Positions 8,842-18,571 are shown, counted from the first letter of the stretch. The stretch is 64,000 nucleotides of DNA from Bacteroidales bacterium (GCA_017630155.1 JAGBVU010000025.1:1-64000); one strand, 5' to 3'. Notes: a model not told the origin generated them from the sequence alone. A program made the numbers and translations.

Positions 8842-9999
8842 ATGAGACGGATAACTTCCATTTTTCTTTTATTCGCCACTACGATTCTTTCATCTTGTCA
8901 GGATGGTGAAAAAAATTCCTCAAGTACCGGCGAGACCCTTTATGAGACACTTGAGGTCTCTCTAAGTGACAGAACTCTTACTACAGGCTATTCCGCCACC
9001 ATCAATGGCGTACAGACCGTAGAGGTAAGGCCGCAGGTTAGCGGAATGATTGTAGACATCCTTATTGAAGAGGGAGAGAGTGTTTCAAAGGATCAGGTGC
9101 TTTTCATTATCGACCAGACTCCATATAAGGCGGCATATCAGATTGCGGTAGCCAATGTAAAAAGTGCAGAGGCAGCTTTGTCCACAGCACAGCTCGTCCT
9201 TGAGAGCAACCAGAAACTCTATGAGCAGGATGTGGTGTCGGAGTTTGATCTGATGACAGCACGCAACAACCTTACAGAGGCTCAGGCAAGACTTGCCCTT
9301 TGCCAGGCAGAGGTGGAAAATGCAAGCAATAACCTCTCTTATACTGAGGTGCGCTCCCCTGTAAATGGCGTAGCGAGTATGATCCCATACCGTGTGGGTG
9401 CCCTTGTCAACAGCAATATCTCCCAACCTCTTGTTACAGTTTCTGATGTGAGCAAGGTATATGCATACTTCTCTATGGCGGAGAACCAGATGCTCGATAT
9501 GATAATGCAGTATGGCTCCCTCAATAATGCCATCAGCCAGATGCCTGAGGTCGATCTTATAATGAGCAATGGGGACAAATATATGCACACAGGGAAGATC
9601 AATGCGATAAGCGGTACCATCAGCGAGAGTACCGGTGCAGTGAGCATAAGGGCAGTCTTCAACAACAGGAACAAGCTCCTAAGAAATGGCGGTAGCGGTA
9701 CCATAGTGATACCTACCACTGTTTCCAATTGTATAGTTATTCCACAAACTGCCACTTTTGAGCTTCAGGACAGGATTTTCGTCTATAAGGTGGTGGATGG
9801 CAAGGCTTCATCTGCAGAGATTCACGTGGCACCACAGAACAATGGTGTCGAGTATATCGTGGAGAGCGGTCTGAAGGTGGGTGATGTCATAGTAGCGGCA
9901 GGTGCAGGTCTGTTGAAGGAGGGTACACCTATTAAAAGTAAAGGCCCCTCAAAAGTGGAAGCAAACGATACAATGAAAGTGATGGAGGGGGGCAAATAA
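8842..9999 (+). CDS. RND efflux periplasmic adaptor lipoprotein (membrane fusion protein)
   Basis: The adaptor that links an RND pump to its outer-membrane channel. From the ATG at 8842 the protein has a lipoprotein signal with lipobox LSSC (Cys19), which decides this start over the GTG at 8821. It then shows the paired lipoyl half-motifs (VEVRPQVSGMIVDILIEEG early, and YTEVRSPVNGVASMIPYRVG after the hairpin), an alpha-helical hairpin between them, and a beta-barrel domain. Length (385) is normal for the AcrA/MexA family. The stop overlaps the pump start by one base (TAATG), so adaptor and pump are coupled. Substrate is not predictable. Confidence 0.93.
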   Translation: MRRITSIFLLFATTILSSCQDGEKNSSSTGETLYETLEVSLSDRTLTTGYSATINGVQTVEVRPQVSGMIVDILIEEGESVSKDQVLFIIDQTPYKAAYQIAVANVKSAEAALSTAQLVLESNQKLYEQDVVSEFDLMTARNNLTEAQARLALCQAEVENASNNLSYTEVRSPVNGVASMIPYRVGALVNSNISQPLVTVSDVSKVYAYFSMAENQMLDMIMQYGSLNNAISQMPEVDLIMSNGDKYMHTGKINAISGTISESTGAVSIRAVFNNRNKLLRNGGSGTIVIPTTVSNCIVIPQTATFELQDRIFVYKVVDGKASSAEIHVAPQNNGVEYIVESGLKVGDVIVAAGAGLLKEGTPIKSKGPSKVEANDTMKVMEGGK

Positions 10000-12900
10000 T
10001 GAACGTAAAGACCTTTATTGACCGTCCGATATTTGCAGGTGTGATATCGGTGGTTATCCTCCTCGTGGGATTTATCGGACTCACACAACTCCCTGTGGAG
10101 CAGTTTCCCGAGATAGCCCCTCCGACAGTCAGTGTTTCAGCCTCTTATGCAGGTGCAAATGCTGAGACAGTCCAGAGGAGTGTGCTGGTACCCCTTGAAG
10201 AGGCTGTCAATGGTGTGGAGGATATGATGTATATGGTCTCCTCAGCTACAAACAGCGGTTCGGCCAGTATCCAGATATATTTCCGCCAGGGTACAGACGG
10301 TGATATGGCGATGGTGAATGTGCAGAACAGGATGGCCTCGGCACAGAGTCTTCTCCCCGCCGAAGTGACCAGAAGCGGTGTGACTGTAAGGAAAAGGCAG
10401 ACAAGCCGTATCAAGCAGCTGGCGGTCTATAGCCCAGACAATTCGTTTGACAGAAAATTTATCGTAAACTACCTCAAAATCAATATCGAACCCCGTCTGT
10501 CACGTGTGGCTGGTGTGGGTGAAGTAGATGTCCGTGGTGGAGACTACTCCCTCCGTATATGGCTCGACCCAGGTAAGATGGCCAAATATGGACTCATGCC
10601 TACAGATATATCGGCAGTGTTGTCAGAGCAGAACCTGGAGGCCCCTACAGGTACTTTGGGTACGGAGTCCGACAATACATTCAGGTATGTCCTCAAGTAC
10701 AGGGGACGCTATGAGGAGGTTCAGGATTACGAAAATATGGTGATAAGGGCGGAGAGCGACGGAACAGTACTCTGCCTGAAGGATGTTGCGACCATCGAAC
10801 TTGGAGAGAGGAGCTATGATTATATAGGTATGGTAAACGGCCATCCAGGCACTACCATAAGTATCTCCCAAACCTCAGGCTCCAATGCCAATGAGATCAT
10901 CAAGAATGTGGACAAGGTGGTGGAGGAGATTAGGAAAGATCTCCCTAAAGGTCTTGAGATAGTGGACCTTATGAGTACCAAGGACTTTCTCGATGCATCC
11001 ATTAAAAATGTGGTCAAGACCCTTTTTGAAGCGATACTTTTGGTGGTTCTTGTGGTGTTTGTCTTCCTTCAAAGCGCCCGTTCGACCATTATACCTACAA
11101 TATCCATAGTAGTGTCACTTGTGGGAACTTTTGCATTTCTGTACGGGGCAGGTTTCAGCCTCAATATGATTACCCTTTTTGCCCTGGTGCTGGTTATCGG
11201 TACTGTGGTGGATGACTCTATCGTGGTGGTAGAGGCTGTACAAGCCAAGTTTGATGAGGGGTACAAGTCTGCATACAAGGCGACAGTGGATGCTATGGGT
11301 GGTATATCCACAGCACTTGTTGCCACTACATTTGTATTTATGGCGGTGTTTATCCCTGTGAGTTTTATGGGTGGGACTACAGGTACATTCTATACCCAGT
11401 TCGGCCTCACAATGGCTGTGGCTGTAGGTATCTCACTATTGAACTCACTCACCCTATCTCCGGCTTTGTGTGCCCTGATAATGACACCACACGATGAGGT
11501 GGTAGAGGGGCAGAAGGCGAGCTTCTCCTCGAGGTTCCACAAAGCTTTTGATGCCGGCTTTACCTCTATGGTGGCGAAATACAAGCATATAGTCCTCTTT
11601 ATGTTCAAAAGGAGATGGCTCACACTTATCCTTCTGGTGATCGCATCTGCAGGACTCTACTATATGATGAGTACTACCAAGACAGGTCTTGTCCCCAAGG
11701 AGGATATGGGTTCTATCAATGTCGATGTGAGGACCCCTCCGGGCACCAATATTGTGGAGACAGACAAGGTGCTTGCCGAGATAGACAAAAGGATAAGTAC
11801 CATTCCCCAGATAAAGGCCTATTCCAGAACTACAGGTTTCGGTATGATGTTCGGTCAGGGTTCATCTACAGGTAACTTTGTCATAAGGCTTCACGACTGG
11901 GATCTCCGTAAAGGGGAGGGTGAAGATGTGGAGTCTATAGTGGAGGAGATCTACCGAAGGACAGCAGATATTACCTCTGCAGATATCATGGTCTATACCC
12001 GTGGTATGATCCCCGGTTATGGCGCCAGCAGCGGTTTTGACCTTTATGTACAGGATCAGAAGGGTGGAAAGCTTGAGGATCTGCAGAAGGTAACCAATGA
12101 CCTGATTGTCGAGCTAAACAAAAGGCCGGAGGTGAGCCGTGCCAAGACATCCTTTGATACAAAATACCCTATGTATCTTGTCGAAGTGGATGCTGCACAG
12201 TGTAAAAGGAACGGTATCTCTCCAGGAGACGTGCTCGATGTCCTTGCAGGATATGTGGGTGGCAAGTATGCATCCAATATGAACAGGTTTTCGAAACTCT
12301 ATCGTGTCATGTATCAGGCTGCACCCGAATACCGTCTTGATACAGAGTCCCTTCAGAATATGTTTGTGAGGAACTCACAAGGGGAGATGTCTCCTATCAA
12401 CCAGTACCTCAGACTCACCAGAATATACGGTCCCCAATCGATATCACGCTTCAACCTCTTTACAGCGATCAATGTCAATGGCAATGCCGCTCCGGGTTAC
12501 AGCTCAGGTCAGGCTATCCAGGCTGTAAGGGAGGTGGCAGAGCAGGTTATCCCTGAGGGATATGGCTATGAATTCAGCGGTATGTCGCGTGAAGAGGCCG
12601 CTACCGGCAACTCGGTGGCTATTATCCTGGTGATATGCGTTGTCTTTATCTACCTTATCCTGTGTGCCCTTTATGAGAGCATATTTATCCCTATAGTCAT
12701 CATATTGTCGATACCTTTCGGCTTGGCAGGAAGTTTCCTTTTTGCCAGGATGTTCTCTCTGGAGAACAATATCTACCTGCAGATCGGTCTTCTGATGCTT
12801 ATCGGTCTGTTGGCCAAAACAGCTATCCTTATCACAGAGTTCGCATCCCAGAAGAGGAAAGAGGGGATGTCCATTACCCAGTCTGCGATGTACGCAGCCA

Positions 12901-14462
12901 AGGCGAGACTTAGACCTATACTTATGACCTCTCTGACCATGATCTTTGGTATGTTGCCCCTTATGTTCTCCCGTGGGGTGGGTGCCAACGGCAATATCTC
13001 CATCGGTGTGGGTACAGTAGGTGGTATGCTTGTCGGAACCATTGCTCTGCTGATTATGGTTCCACCACTCTTCATAATCTTCCAGCATATCGAAGAGAGG
13101 GTTATGCCCAACAGGGGGAAAATGGAGAGGGGGCTGATGTTGCTGCTTGTGTTGTTGGCTCTCAATAGCTGCGGTCTTTATAAGGGGTATGACAGGGGAG
13201 AGCTCCCTGTGGTGGATAGCCTTTATACCGCAGGTCCATCAGATTCTGTTTCAGCGGCTACACTCTCATGGAGGGAGGTGTTTGCAGATACATTGCTTCA
13301 GAGCTGGATAAATACAGGTCTCAAGTACAATACTGATCTCAATGTTGCCCGATTGAAAGTTCAGGAAGCTGAGGCGTCACTCTCTGCTGCTCGTGGTGCG
13401 TTGCTTCCAGGTGCCTCATTTGGTGCATCAGGAGGGGTGTATCCAGGTACTTTCAAGGCATCTGTAGATGCAAGTTGGGAGGCAGATATATTCGGTTCTC
13501 TCCGCAATGCCAAGAGGAAGGCCCAGGTGGCGCTCGAGCAGAGTAAGGCTTATGAGCAGGCGGTGCATACGCAGCTGGTAGCCACCATTGCCACAAGTTA
13601 TTATACCCTGGTGATGCTCGATGAGCAGCTCCAGATCAGTTACCGCACCCTAAAGACCTGGGAGGAGAATATAAGGACCCTTGAGGCGATGAAGCGGGCA
13701 GGTAAGACCAATGAGGCAGCTGTCCTTCAGGCCAAAGCAAACAAACTTAGCGTGGAGGCAAATGTCCTCACACTTGAGAAGAATATTGTCTCTACCGAGA
13801 ATACAATGTGTGCTTTGTTGGGGGTCTCACCCAAAGCGATAGGGCGAACCACCATCGATAAGGTGAAAATCCCTTCAACCCTCTCTACCGGTCTTCCTGC
13901 AGAGCTCCTTGAGAGGCGTCCGGACGTGCGTCAGGCTGAACTTGAGCTCGCTAAGGCATATTATGAGATAAATATTGCGAAAGCGGCATTCTACCCCAAA
14001 TTGACCCTTAGCGGTGCGATAGGGTGGACCACAGGTTCGGGGAGCATAGTGCTGGATCCGGGGAGCATCATTGCAAATATGCTAGGCTCACTGACCCAGC
14101 CAATTTTCAACAGGGGGAGACTTAAGGCTAATAAGGTCATTGCGCAGGCGCAATATGAGGAAGCTTCCCTCAAATTTACCCAGTCACTTCTTGATGCCGG
14201 TGTGGAGGTGAACAACTCCCTTGCAAACTGGCAGAGTGCCAAAAAAAGGGTGGAACTTGACAAGAAGCAGATTGTCACCCTTCAGGCGACAGTCTGGAAT
14301 ACACAGCAGTTGATGAGGTACGGAAATGCAAACTATCTGGAGGTTCTCACAGCGCAGAAGAATCTCCTCTCTGCAGAGTTGGCCGAAGTCTCTGACCGAT
14401 TTGAGGAGATACGGAGTGTGATAACACTCTATCATGCCCTCGGCGGAGGATGGGGTGAATAG
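9999..14462 (+). CDS. RND efflux pump fused to outer-membrane factor lipoprotein
   Basis: One 1487-residue frame with two complete modules. Residues 1 to about 1041 are an HAE1-type RND pump: proton-relay Asp405/Asp406 in GTVVDDSIVVVE and Lys940 in GLLAKTAILITEFA match AcrB D407/D408/K940. Residues from about 1042 are a NodT/TolC-type outer-membrane factor beginning with its own signal-like helix and lipobox (LNSC, Cys1058), with the family motifs of two OEP repeats (e.g. ERRPDVRQAE about 1304). The join has no linker. Internal ATGs at 13122 (preceded by AGGGGG) and 13137 could start a separate lipoprotein. A TGA in the +1 frame overlaps the second ATG as TGATG, so a single-base difference in either nearby G5 run would separate the two genes. 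Both modules are confident; whether one polypeptide is made is not. Confidence 0.9.
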   Translation: MNVKTFIDRPIFAGVISVVILLVGFIGLTQLPVEQFPEIAPPTVSVSASYAGANAETVQRSVLVPLEEAVNGVEDMMYMVSSATNSGSASIQIYFRQGTDGDMAMVNVQNRMASAQSLLPAEVTRSGVTVRKRQTSRIKQLAVYSPDNSFDRKFIVNYLKINIEPRLSRVAGVGEVDVRGGDYSLRIWLDPGKMAKYGLMPTDISAVLSEQNLEAPTGTLGTESDNTFRYVLKYRGRYEEVQDYENMVIRAESDGTVLCLKDVATIELGERSYDYIGMVNGHPGTTISISQTSGSNANEIIKNVDKVVEEIRKDLPKGLEIVDLMSTKDFLDASIKNVVKTLFEAILLVVLVVFVFLQSARSTIIPTISIVVSLVGTFAFLYGAGFSLNMITLFALVLVIGTVVDDSIVVVEAVQAKFDEGYKSAYKATVDAMGGISTALVATTFVFMAVFIPVSFMGGTTGTFYTQFGLTMAVAVGISLLNSLTLSPALCALIMTPHDEVVEGQKASFSSRFHKAFDAGFTSMVAKYKHIVLFMFKRRWLTLILLVIASAGLYYMMSTTKTGLVPKEDMGSINVDVRTPPGTNIVETDKVLAEIDKRISTIPQIKAYSRTTGFGMMFGQGSSTGNFVIRLHDWDLRKGEGEDVESIVEEIYRRTADITSADIMVYTRGMIPGYGASSGFDLYVQDQKGGKLEDLQKVTNDLIVELNKRPEVSRAKTSFDTKYPMYLVEVDAAQCKRNGISPGDVLDVLAGYVGGKYASNMNRFSKLYRVMYQAAPEYRLDTESLQNMFVRNSQGEMSPINQYLRLTRIYGPQSISRFNLFTAINVNGNAAPGYSSGQAIQAVREVAEQVIPEGYGYEFSGMSREEAATGNSVAIILVICVVFIYLILCALYESIFIPIVIILSIPFGLAGSFLFARMFSLENNIYLQIGLLMLIGLLAKTAILITEFASQKRKEGMSITQSAMYAAKARLRPILMTSLTMIFGMLPLMFSRGVGANGNISIGVGTVGGMLVGTIALLIMVPPLFIIFQHIEERVMPNRGKMERGLMLLLVLLALNSCGLYKGYDRGELPVVDSLYTAGPSDSVSAATLSWREVFADTLLQSWINTGLKYNTDLNVARLKVQEAEASLSAARGALLPGASFGASGGVYPGTFKASVDASWEADIFGSLRNAKRKAQVALEQSKAYEQAVHTQLVATIATSYYTLVMLDEQLQISYRTLKTWEENIRTLEAMKRAGKTNEAAVLQAKANKLSVEANVLTLEKNIVSTENTMCALLGVSPKAIGRTTIDKVKIPSTLSTGLPAELLERRPDVRQAELELAKAYYEINIAKAAFYPKLTLSGAIGWTTGSGSIVLDPGSIIANMLGSLTQPIFNRGRLKANKVIAQAQYEEASLKFTQSLLDAGVEVNNSLANWQSAKKRVELDKKQIVTLQATVWNTQQLMRYGNANYLEVLTAQKNLLSAELAEVSDRFEEIRSVITLYHALGGGWGE

Positions 14463-14470
14463 ATAGTATA

Positions 14471-14504
14471 AAAAAAGTGCTGCAAATGAATGCAGCACTT
14501 TTTT
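14471..14504. terminator. Terminator of the RND operon
   Basis: Stem AGTGCTGCA / TGCAGCACT, flanked by A6 and T6, between convergent genes; can act in both directions. Confidence 0.8.
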
Positions 14505-14522
14505 AATTTATAGTCGGAGGGT

Positions 14523-15404
14523 TTAGAAGTAGAAAGCCATATAGAGTGAACCTCCAAGGTTTTCGATACCTACGTGGATACCGTCATTACCTGGTGATAC
14601 AAGGTCTGTTCTCACCTCCACCTGCTGTGTTGATGTGTTGAAACCTTCTGAAATCTCATATGCCTGACCACCTATTACATAGTATGCATTGAAGTTGATC
14701 TCGGCTCCGAGTGCCACTTTAGGTGCCACAAAGCACTCAACACCCATTCCTGCAGTAAGACCTGCGAAAATGTTCATCTGGCTATTAGACTCAAGAAGTC
14801 TGTAACCATTGCCGTATGTTGGGGTGGTGTTCCATCCTGCAGATGGTTTCTGGTTGATAGATGTCACTGCATTTGCATATTTGTAAGTTGTCTTGTTGTT
14901 CTGGAACCCTGCAATGACCCCAAAATTGAAGACACCCTGAACCCTGTTTCTCCCTTTGCGGTACTCAGCACCAAACATAAGGCTTGTGCCGGTTCTGCTG
15001 GTGGTGCAGTCATCAATAAGCTTTGTCTCATTGAATGGGTCAAGCATAGCCAACTTGTCATCCTGTACATATTTGTGCAAAAGATTTGTTCTGCTGATAA
15101 GGCCGATATTTGCGCGGAGACCCAAATCTTTGCTGAGCATATATTTGACCATAAGTGAAGCATCAGGTGTGATGGTAGAAATCCCTACCATATCGTGATG
15201 GACAGGTGTTCCTGACAATTCGTCAAGAGAGTTGTCGGTGGAGTTGTTGAACATATTTCCCACATACCTGAACACAGGGCTCAAGTCCACTCCGAAAGCT
15301 ATATCGCCACTCTCAGGGATATAGGTTTTCTTTTTGCCCTCCTGTCCATACATGATGACAGCTGAGCAAAGAAGAAGTGCTATAATTGTTGTAAATCTTT
15401 TCAT
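14523..15404 (-). CDS. Outer-membrane beta-barrel protein of unknown function
   Basis: A 293-residue exported protein with a signal peptide (1-20, ending MYGQ). The mature part has repeated amphipathic strands, e.g. LGLRANIGLISR, GTSLMFGAEYR and GVFNFGVIAGFQN, and ends in Phe-Tyr-Phe, the C-terminal aromatic signature of BAM substrates. I do not recognise a specific family beyond an OmpA-like or porin-like barrel. It lies 12 bp after the lipoprotein gene at 15417-16451 on the same strand, so the two are probably co-expressed and may form a surface complex. Confidence 0.7.
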   Translation of the reverse strand: MKRFTTIIALLLCSAVIMYGQEGKKKTYIPESGDIAFGVDLSPVFRYVGNMFNNSTDNSLDELSGTPVHHDMVGISTITPDASLMVKYMLSKDLGLRANIGLISRTNLLHKYVQDDKLAMLDPFNETKLIDDCTTSRTGTSLMFGAEYRKGRNRVQGVFNFGVIAGFQNNKTTYKYANAVTSINQKPSAGWNTTPTYGNGYRLLESNSQMNIFAGLTAGMGVECFVAPKVALGAEINFNAYYVIGGQAYEISEGFNTSTQQVEVRTDLVSPGNDGIHVGIENLGGSLYMAFYF

Positions 15405-15416
15405 ATGGACTCTGTT

Positions 15417-16451
15417 TTAGAAAGAGATATAATTCCATTCGTATGAACTGTATCCGAAGTCTTCGCTGCTTGCGTATGGCTCAAATACCATTGCTACTTT
15501 CTGATTGGCAACAAACACTTCATCAGATCCATACAATGTGATGGTCCTGTATGAATTTGAACTTGGACTGAACTGCTCGAATGTACCTCCTTCGATGGTG
15601 TACTCATTGACAATATATTTGCCGACTTTGTCGTCATACTCTTCTGCCATGTATGTGAATTCAGATACTCCAAATGTTCTGGCCTCTACACGTACAGATG
15701 CATTCCATACTCTCTCTTTTGAAGGGATGGCGAAGGTGGCATAACCGCTATTGTTGGTAGTAGCCATAAATGTCTTCACTCCAGAGCTGTAGTTTACATC
15801 AATGGTCAAATCTACATTGTTGGCAGCTACATACTCTCTGGTAATAACATATTTTGCATTATCCTTGTCGTATTCTTTAGAGTAGCTGTTCTTGCCAACC
15901 ATTACCTGAAGACGTACATTGTAATCAAATTTTTCAAATGCAGATCTCTCGTTGCAAGTGTAAACACCATCGCATACTGCCAAATCACCAGGGATGATAG
16001 AGATTGTCTTCTCGTTCACTTCATAGTAAACCTCAGTCTCTTTCATTACAGGTGCACCGTTCTGGATGCTCTCCACTTCGTAATATTTGCCTGTGAATGT
16101 TTCAGGTTTTACCTTTACCTCCACTCCGTTTGATGTAGAAGGAACCTCGATCTCATAGATACCGTTGGCGTCGGTGGTGTCAGCATATACAGTGTAGCCC
16201 TGAGCCTGACCTTTTGGATCTAGCTGACTGTTCTCTACCCTTACAGTAACCTTCACGCCGGCAGCAGGGTTGATTTGCTGGATATATTTTCCGTTTGAGT
16301 AACCTTGTCCCATGTCGTAAACAAGACAACCTTTTACAGTAGCCTTGTAAGGGATATCATCAATACTCATAGAACTCTGTACCTTTGTACAGCTTGAGAA
16401 TGCCATTGCCAATGCCAATAGCACAGCAGAAATTTTAAGGATGTTTTTCAT
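15417..16451 (-). CDS. Surface lipoprotein with carboxypeptidase-regulatory-like domains
   Basis: A 344-residue lipoprotein: signal with lipobox FSSC (Cys21), then beta-rich modules. The segment KATVKGCLVYDMG...DTTDANGIYEIEVPS looks like a carboxypeptidase-regulatory/transthyretin-like domain, and a second similar unit (VRLQVMVG ... NNSGYATFAIPS) follows about 110 residues later. Such repeats are used in Bacteroidota for surface adhesion or scaffolding. A -7 box TACCTTTG (16502-16495, minus) lies just upstream, giving the lipoprotein and the following barrel gene their own promoter. Exact function unknown. Confidence 0.7.
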   Translation of the reverse strand: MKNILKISAVLLALAMAFSSCTKVQSSMSIDDIPYKATVKGCLVYDMGQGYSNGKYIQQINPAAGVKVTVRVENSQLDPKGQAQGYTVYADTTDANGIYEIEVPSTSNGVEVKVKPETFTGKYYEVESIQNGAPVMKETEVYYEVNEKTISIIPGDLAVCDGVYTCNERSAFEKFDYNVRLQVMVGKNSYSKEYDKDNAKYVITREYVAANNVDLTIDVNYSSGVKTFMATTNNSGYATFAIPSKERVWNASVRVEARTFGVSEFTYMAEEYDDKVGKYIVNEYTIEGGTFEQFSPSSNSYRTITLYGSDEVFVANQKVAMVFEPYASSEDFGYSSYEWNYISF

Positions 16452-16494
16452 TATTTGGTTAATTTGAATTGATTGTTTTCCTTGAAAGGGGGGA

Positions 16495-16502
16495 CAAAGG
16501 TA
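16495..16502 (-). promoter_or_regulatory. -7 box for the lipoprotein/barrel pair
   Basis: TACCTTTG on the minus strand, matching TAnnTTTG, 43 bp upstream of the ATG at 16451. No good -33 element is visible, so this is weaker than the other promoters. Confidence 0.45.
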
Positions 16503-16505
16503 TCT

Positions 16506-17879
16506 CTATTGTTCGAATAAATGAAAATATTCTTTATATATATCACCGGTATATTCATTGAGGGCCTTCTGGAGCTCTTCCCCTTTCATCTCTCTGATTG
16601 ACTCCTCAAATCCGGCCTGCCCCTTAAAAAGCTTTTTCTGGAATTTTTTGTTTACCCTTTGGACTCCCTCGGATCTGCCGAAGTAGTCCTCCAATATCCA
16701 GTGCCAGCGATCTACAAATTTCCAGGCTATACCGTCAGGGTAGTTCTCTTTCATCTGTTTCGAGTCGCTGAAGTGTTTTTCCAGAGCCTCGTCGGCTGAG
16801 GCAAATCTTTGGAACCCTGCAGGGGACTCTGTCATCCCTGAGTACCAGGGGATGAATGCCTCGACACATGGGCTTGTACCTGTTACCCACATTAGTGCCC
16901 CGATCTCTACAGGGAGGTAGTTGCGGAGTTGGAATATTGTGGCGTTGACAGTCACATCGGTGCAGATGCATACAGGGTGGTCATTGTCGTGTTTGGTGAC
17001 CACTTTCTGCTCCACGTTGTCCCCGTGGCTGCGTAGGATCTCCATCATATCTTCCAATCCCACTTTTCTGTTGGCCTTGACTGCAAAGGGGTAGGTGTCG
17101 GGGTTTGTGGTATAGTCCTTTTTGGTGAGGTAGTTCATAGCAGACATATGTCGGATGTAGTTCCTGTCATAGCTGTATGTGTCGGGACGTGAATATACCT
17201 TCTTGAAGATGAATTTGCCGTCGGTTTCGGGATTGTACCATCCCCTCTCTACAGCATATGTGATGATGTCCGGAGAGCCCATGAAGTTGGCTGTATCCGC
17301 AAGGTTTACCTCATTGATGCAGTAATAGTTGGGGATAGTCATTACCATATCATCAGGGATTCTTTGTGCCACCCAATGACGCCCTTTTACCACTGCGCAT
17401 ACCCACCCTTCATTCGGGTCGGCCACTACGTAGGTCCTCCCACTGCCACGGTAGCCCCTCTCCTGGACAAGGGCACCGATAAGTTCCACAGCGTGGCGGG
17501 CCGAGCGGGCTTTCTGTGCAGCCAGGGTGCGGACTTCATAGAGTACGCCATCATCTGTAAAGTCCTCACGATCCTCGCGGGAGTTGCAGGCATCGGAGAC
17601 TACAGCTACGCCGTATTCGTTGAGATAACCGTCCGAGACGGCCATTCCAGGGAACTCTATCCATAGGTATTTGTTGGTTCCAGCGGTCTCATTGCGGGGG
17701 ACATTGTATATATTGAGCATCTGCTCACCCGAATCATCCTCATTGTGGGCCAGAAGGACAGAGCCGTCCACTGTGGCCTCTCTCCCTGCCAATACTGCAA
17801 AGCAGTTCATGCCATCCTGAGCCGATAGGGTGGCAACAGCCAGAAGCAGCACTATGGCTGCAGAGAAAAATTTTTTCAT
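16506..17879 (-). CDS. C69-family dipeptidase
   Basis: An N-terminal-nucleophile (Ntn) hydrolase of peptidase family C69 (PepD-like). A signal peptide covers 1-20; the nucleophile should be Cys26 in GMNCFAVLAGREAT, exposed by autocleavage. The downstream segment ..SVLLAHNEDD is the conserved substrate and propeptide region. Length is 457, standard for the family. Export to the periplasm and a role in hydrolysing dipeptides fit a peptide-fermenting anaerobe. The stop of the nitroreductase-like gene lies 3 bp upstream, so the two are an operon. Confidence 0.88.
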   Translation of the reverse strand: MKKFFSAAIVLLLAVATLSAQDGMNCFAVLAGREATVDGSVLLAHNEDDSGEQMLNIYNVPRNETAGTNKYLWIEFPGMAVSDGYLNEYGVAVVSDACNSREDREDFTDDGVLYEVRTLAAQKARSARHAVELIGALVQERGYRGSGRTYVVADPNEGWVCAVVKGRHWVAQRIPDDMVMTIPNYYCINEVNLADTANFMGSPDIITYAVERGWYNPETDGKFIFKKVYSRPDTYSYDRNYIRHMSAMNYLTKKDYTTNPDTYPFAVKANRKVGLEDMMEILRSHGDNVEQKVVTKHDNDHPVCICTDVTVNATIFQLRNYLPVEIGALMWVTGTSPCVEAFIPWYSGMTESPAGFQRFASADEALEKHFSDSKQMKENYPDGIAWKFVDRWHWILEDYFGRSEGVQRVNKKFQKKLFKGQAGFEESIREMKGEELQKALNEYTGDIYKEYFHLFEQ

Positions 17880-17882
17880 AGT

Positions 17883-18518
17883 TTATATCTTTTCAAGGAA
17901 TTTTACTTTACCCATATCGCGAGGTCTTGCCTGCGGGGTCTCGTCAGGGTATCCAAGGCCGATACATAGGCAGAATTCATACCCTTCGCTGAATCCCAGC
18001 CCTTCAACTATAGGTTTGCATATGTCGTTGTCGGTGAGGAAACGGACAGGTATACCCAAGCAGATGGAGCCCACTCCGTATGACCATGCAGAGAGCATTA
18101 TGTTCTCAGAGAGAAGGCCGCAATCGTATGGAGAAAACTGGTATCCAGTGTCGCGTGCTATAAACAGCATTACGGGGGCACCGCGGAAGCACCCTTTTAC
18201 CATCTCCGGGTCCATATTTGGGTGCCCGGCTGCCATCGCATCCTTTATTTTGTCCATTACGGCAGGGTCGTCCACTACGCGGACCTCCCAGGACTGTTTG
18301 TTCTGTCCGTTGGGGGCGTTGATGCCGCACTCCATAATTTTATTGATGAGCTCCCTGCTCACAGGTTCTGCTTTGTATTTGCGGATGCTGCGGCGGGTCA
18401 TAATGTTTTCGACCACTGCATTGTCGTATTGTGAATCTGAATTTTGTACTGGGGCTTGATTGCAAGCTGTGGTAGCCAGAAGTGCTAAACCGAAGAAAAT
18501 GGATCTGAATGGTTTCAT
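17883..18518 (-). CDS. Nitroreductase-family lipoprotein
   Basis: A 211-residue FMN-dependent nitroreductase fold. The start chosen is the ATG at 18518, because it gives a lipoprotein signal with lipobox TTAC (Cys19); the longer open frame to 18620 would overlap the divergent methyltransferase gene. The motifs TRRSIRKYKAEPV (about 45-57) and NAPNGQNKQSWEVRVV (about 72-87) are the FMN-binding parts; GVGSICLGIPVR is the second FMN/dimer segment. A lipidated nitroreductase is outside the usual cytoplasmic location, and how it would receive FMN and electrons is unclear. It is co-transcribed with the C69 dipeptidase. Substrate unknown. Confidence 0.85.
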   Translation of the reverse strand: MKPFRSIFFGLALLATTACNQAPVQNSDSQYDNAVVENIMTRRSIRKYKAEPVSRELINKIMECGINAPNGQNKQSWEVRVVDDPAVMDKIKDAMAAGHPNMDPEMVKGCFRGAPVMLFIARDTGYQFSPYDCGLLSENIMLSAWSYGVGSICLGIPVRFLTDNDICKPIVEGLGFSEGYEFCLCIGLGYPDETPQARPRDMGKVKFLEKI

Positions 18519-18544
18519 ATTGCGTTGCGTTTTCGCAAAAATAA

Positions 18545-18552
18545 TAAATTTG
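18545..18552 (+). promoter_or_regulatory. -7 box for the methyltransferase gene
   Basis: TAAATTTG in the 53-bp gap between the divergent nitroreductase and methyltransferase genes; TTG triplets at 18520 and 18525 could serve as -33 elements at slightly off spacing. Confidence 0.5.
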
Positions 18553-18571
18553 CATCTCAAAATGAATAGCA

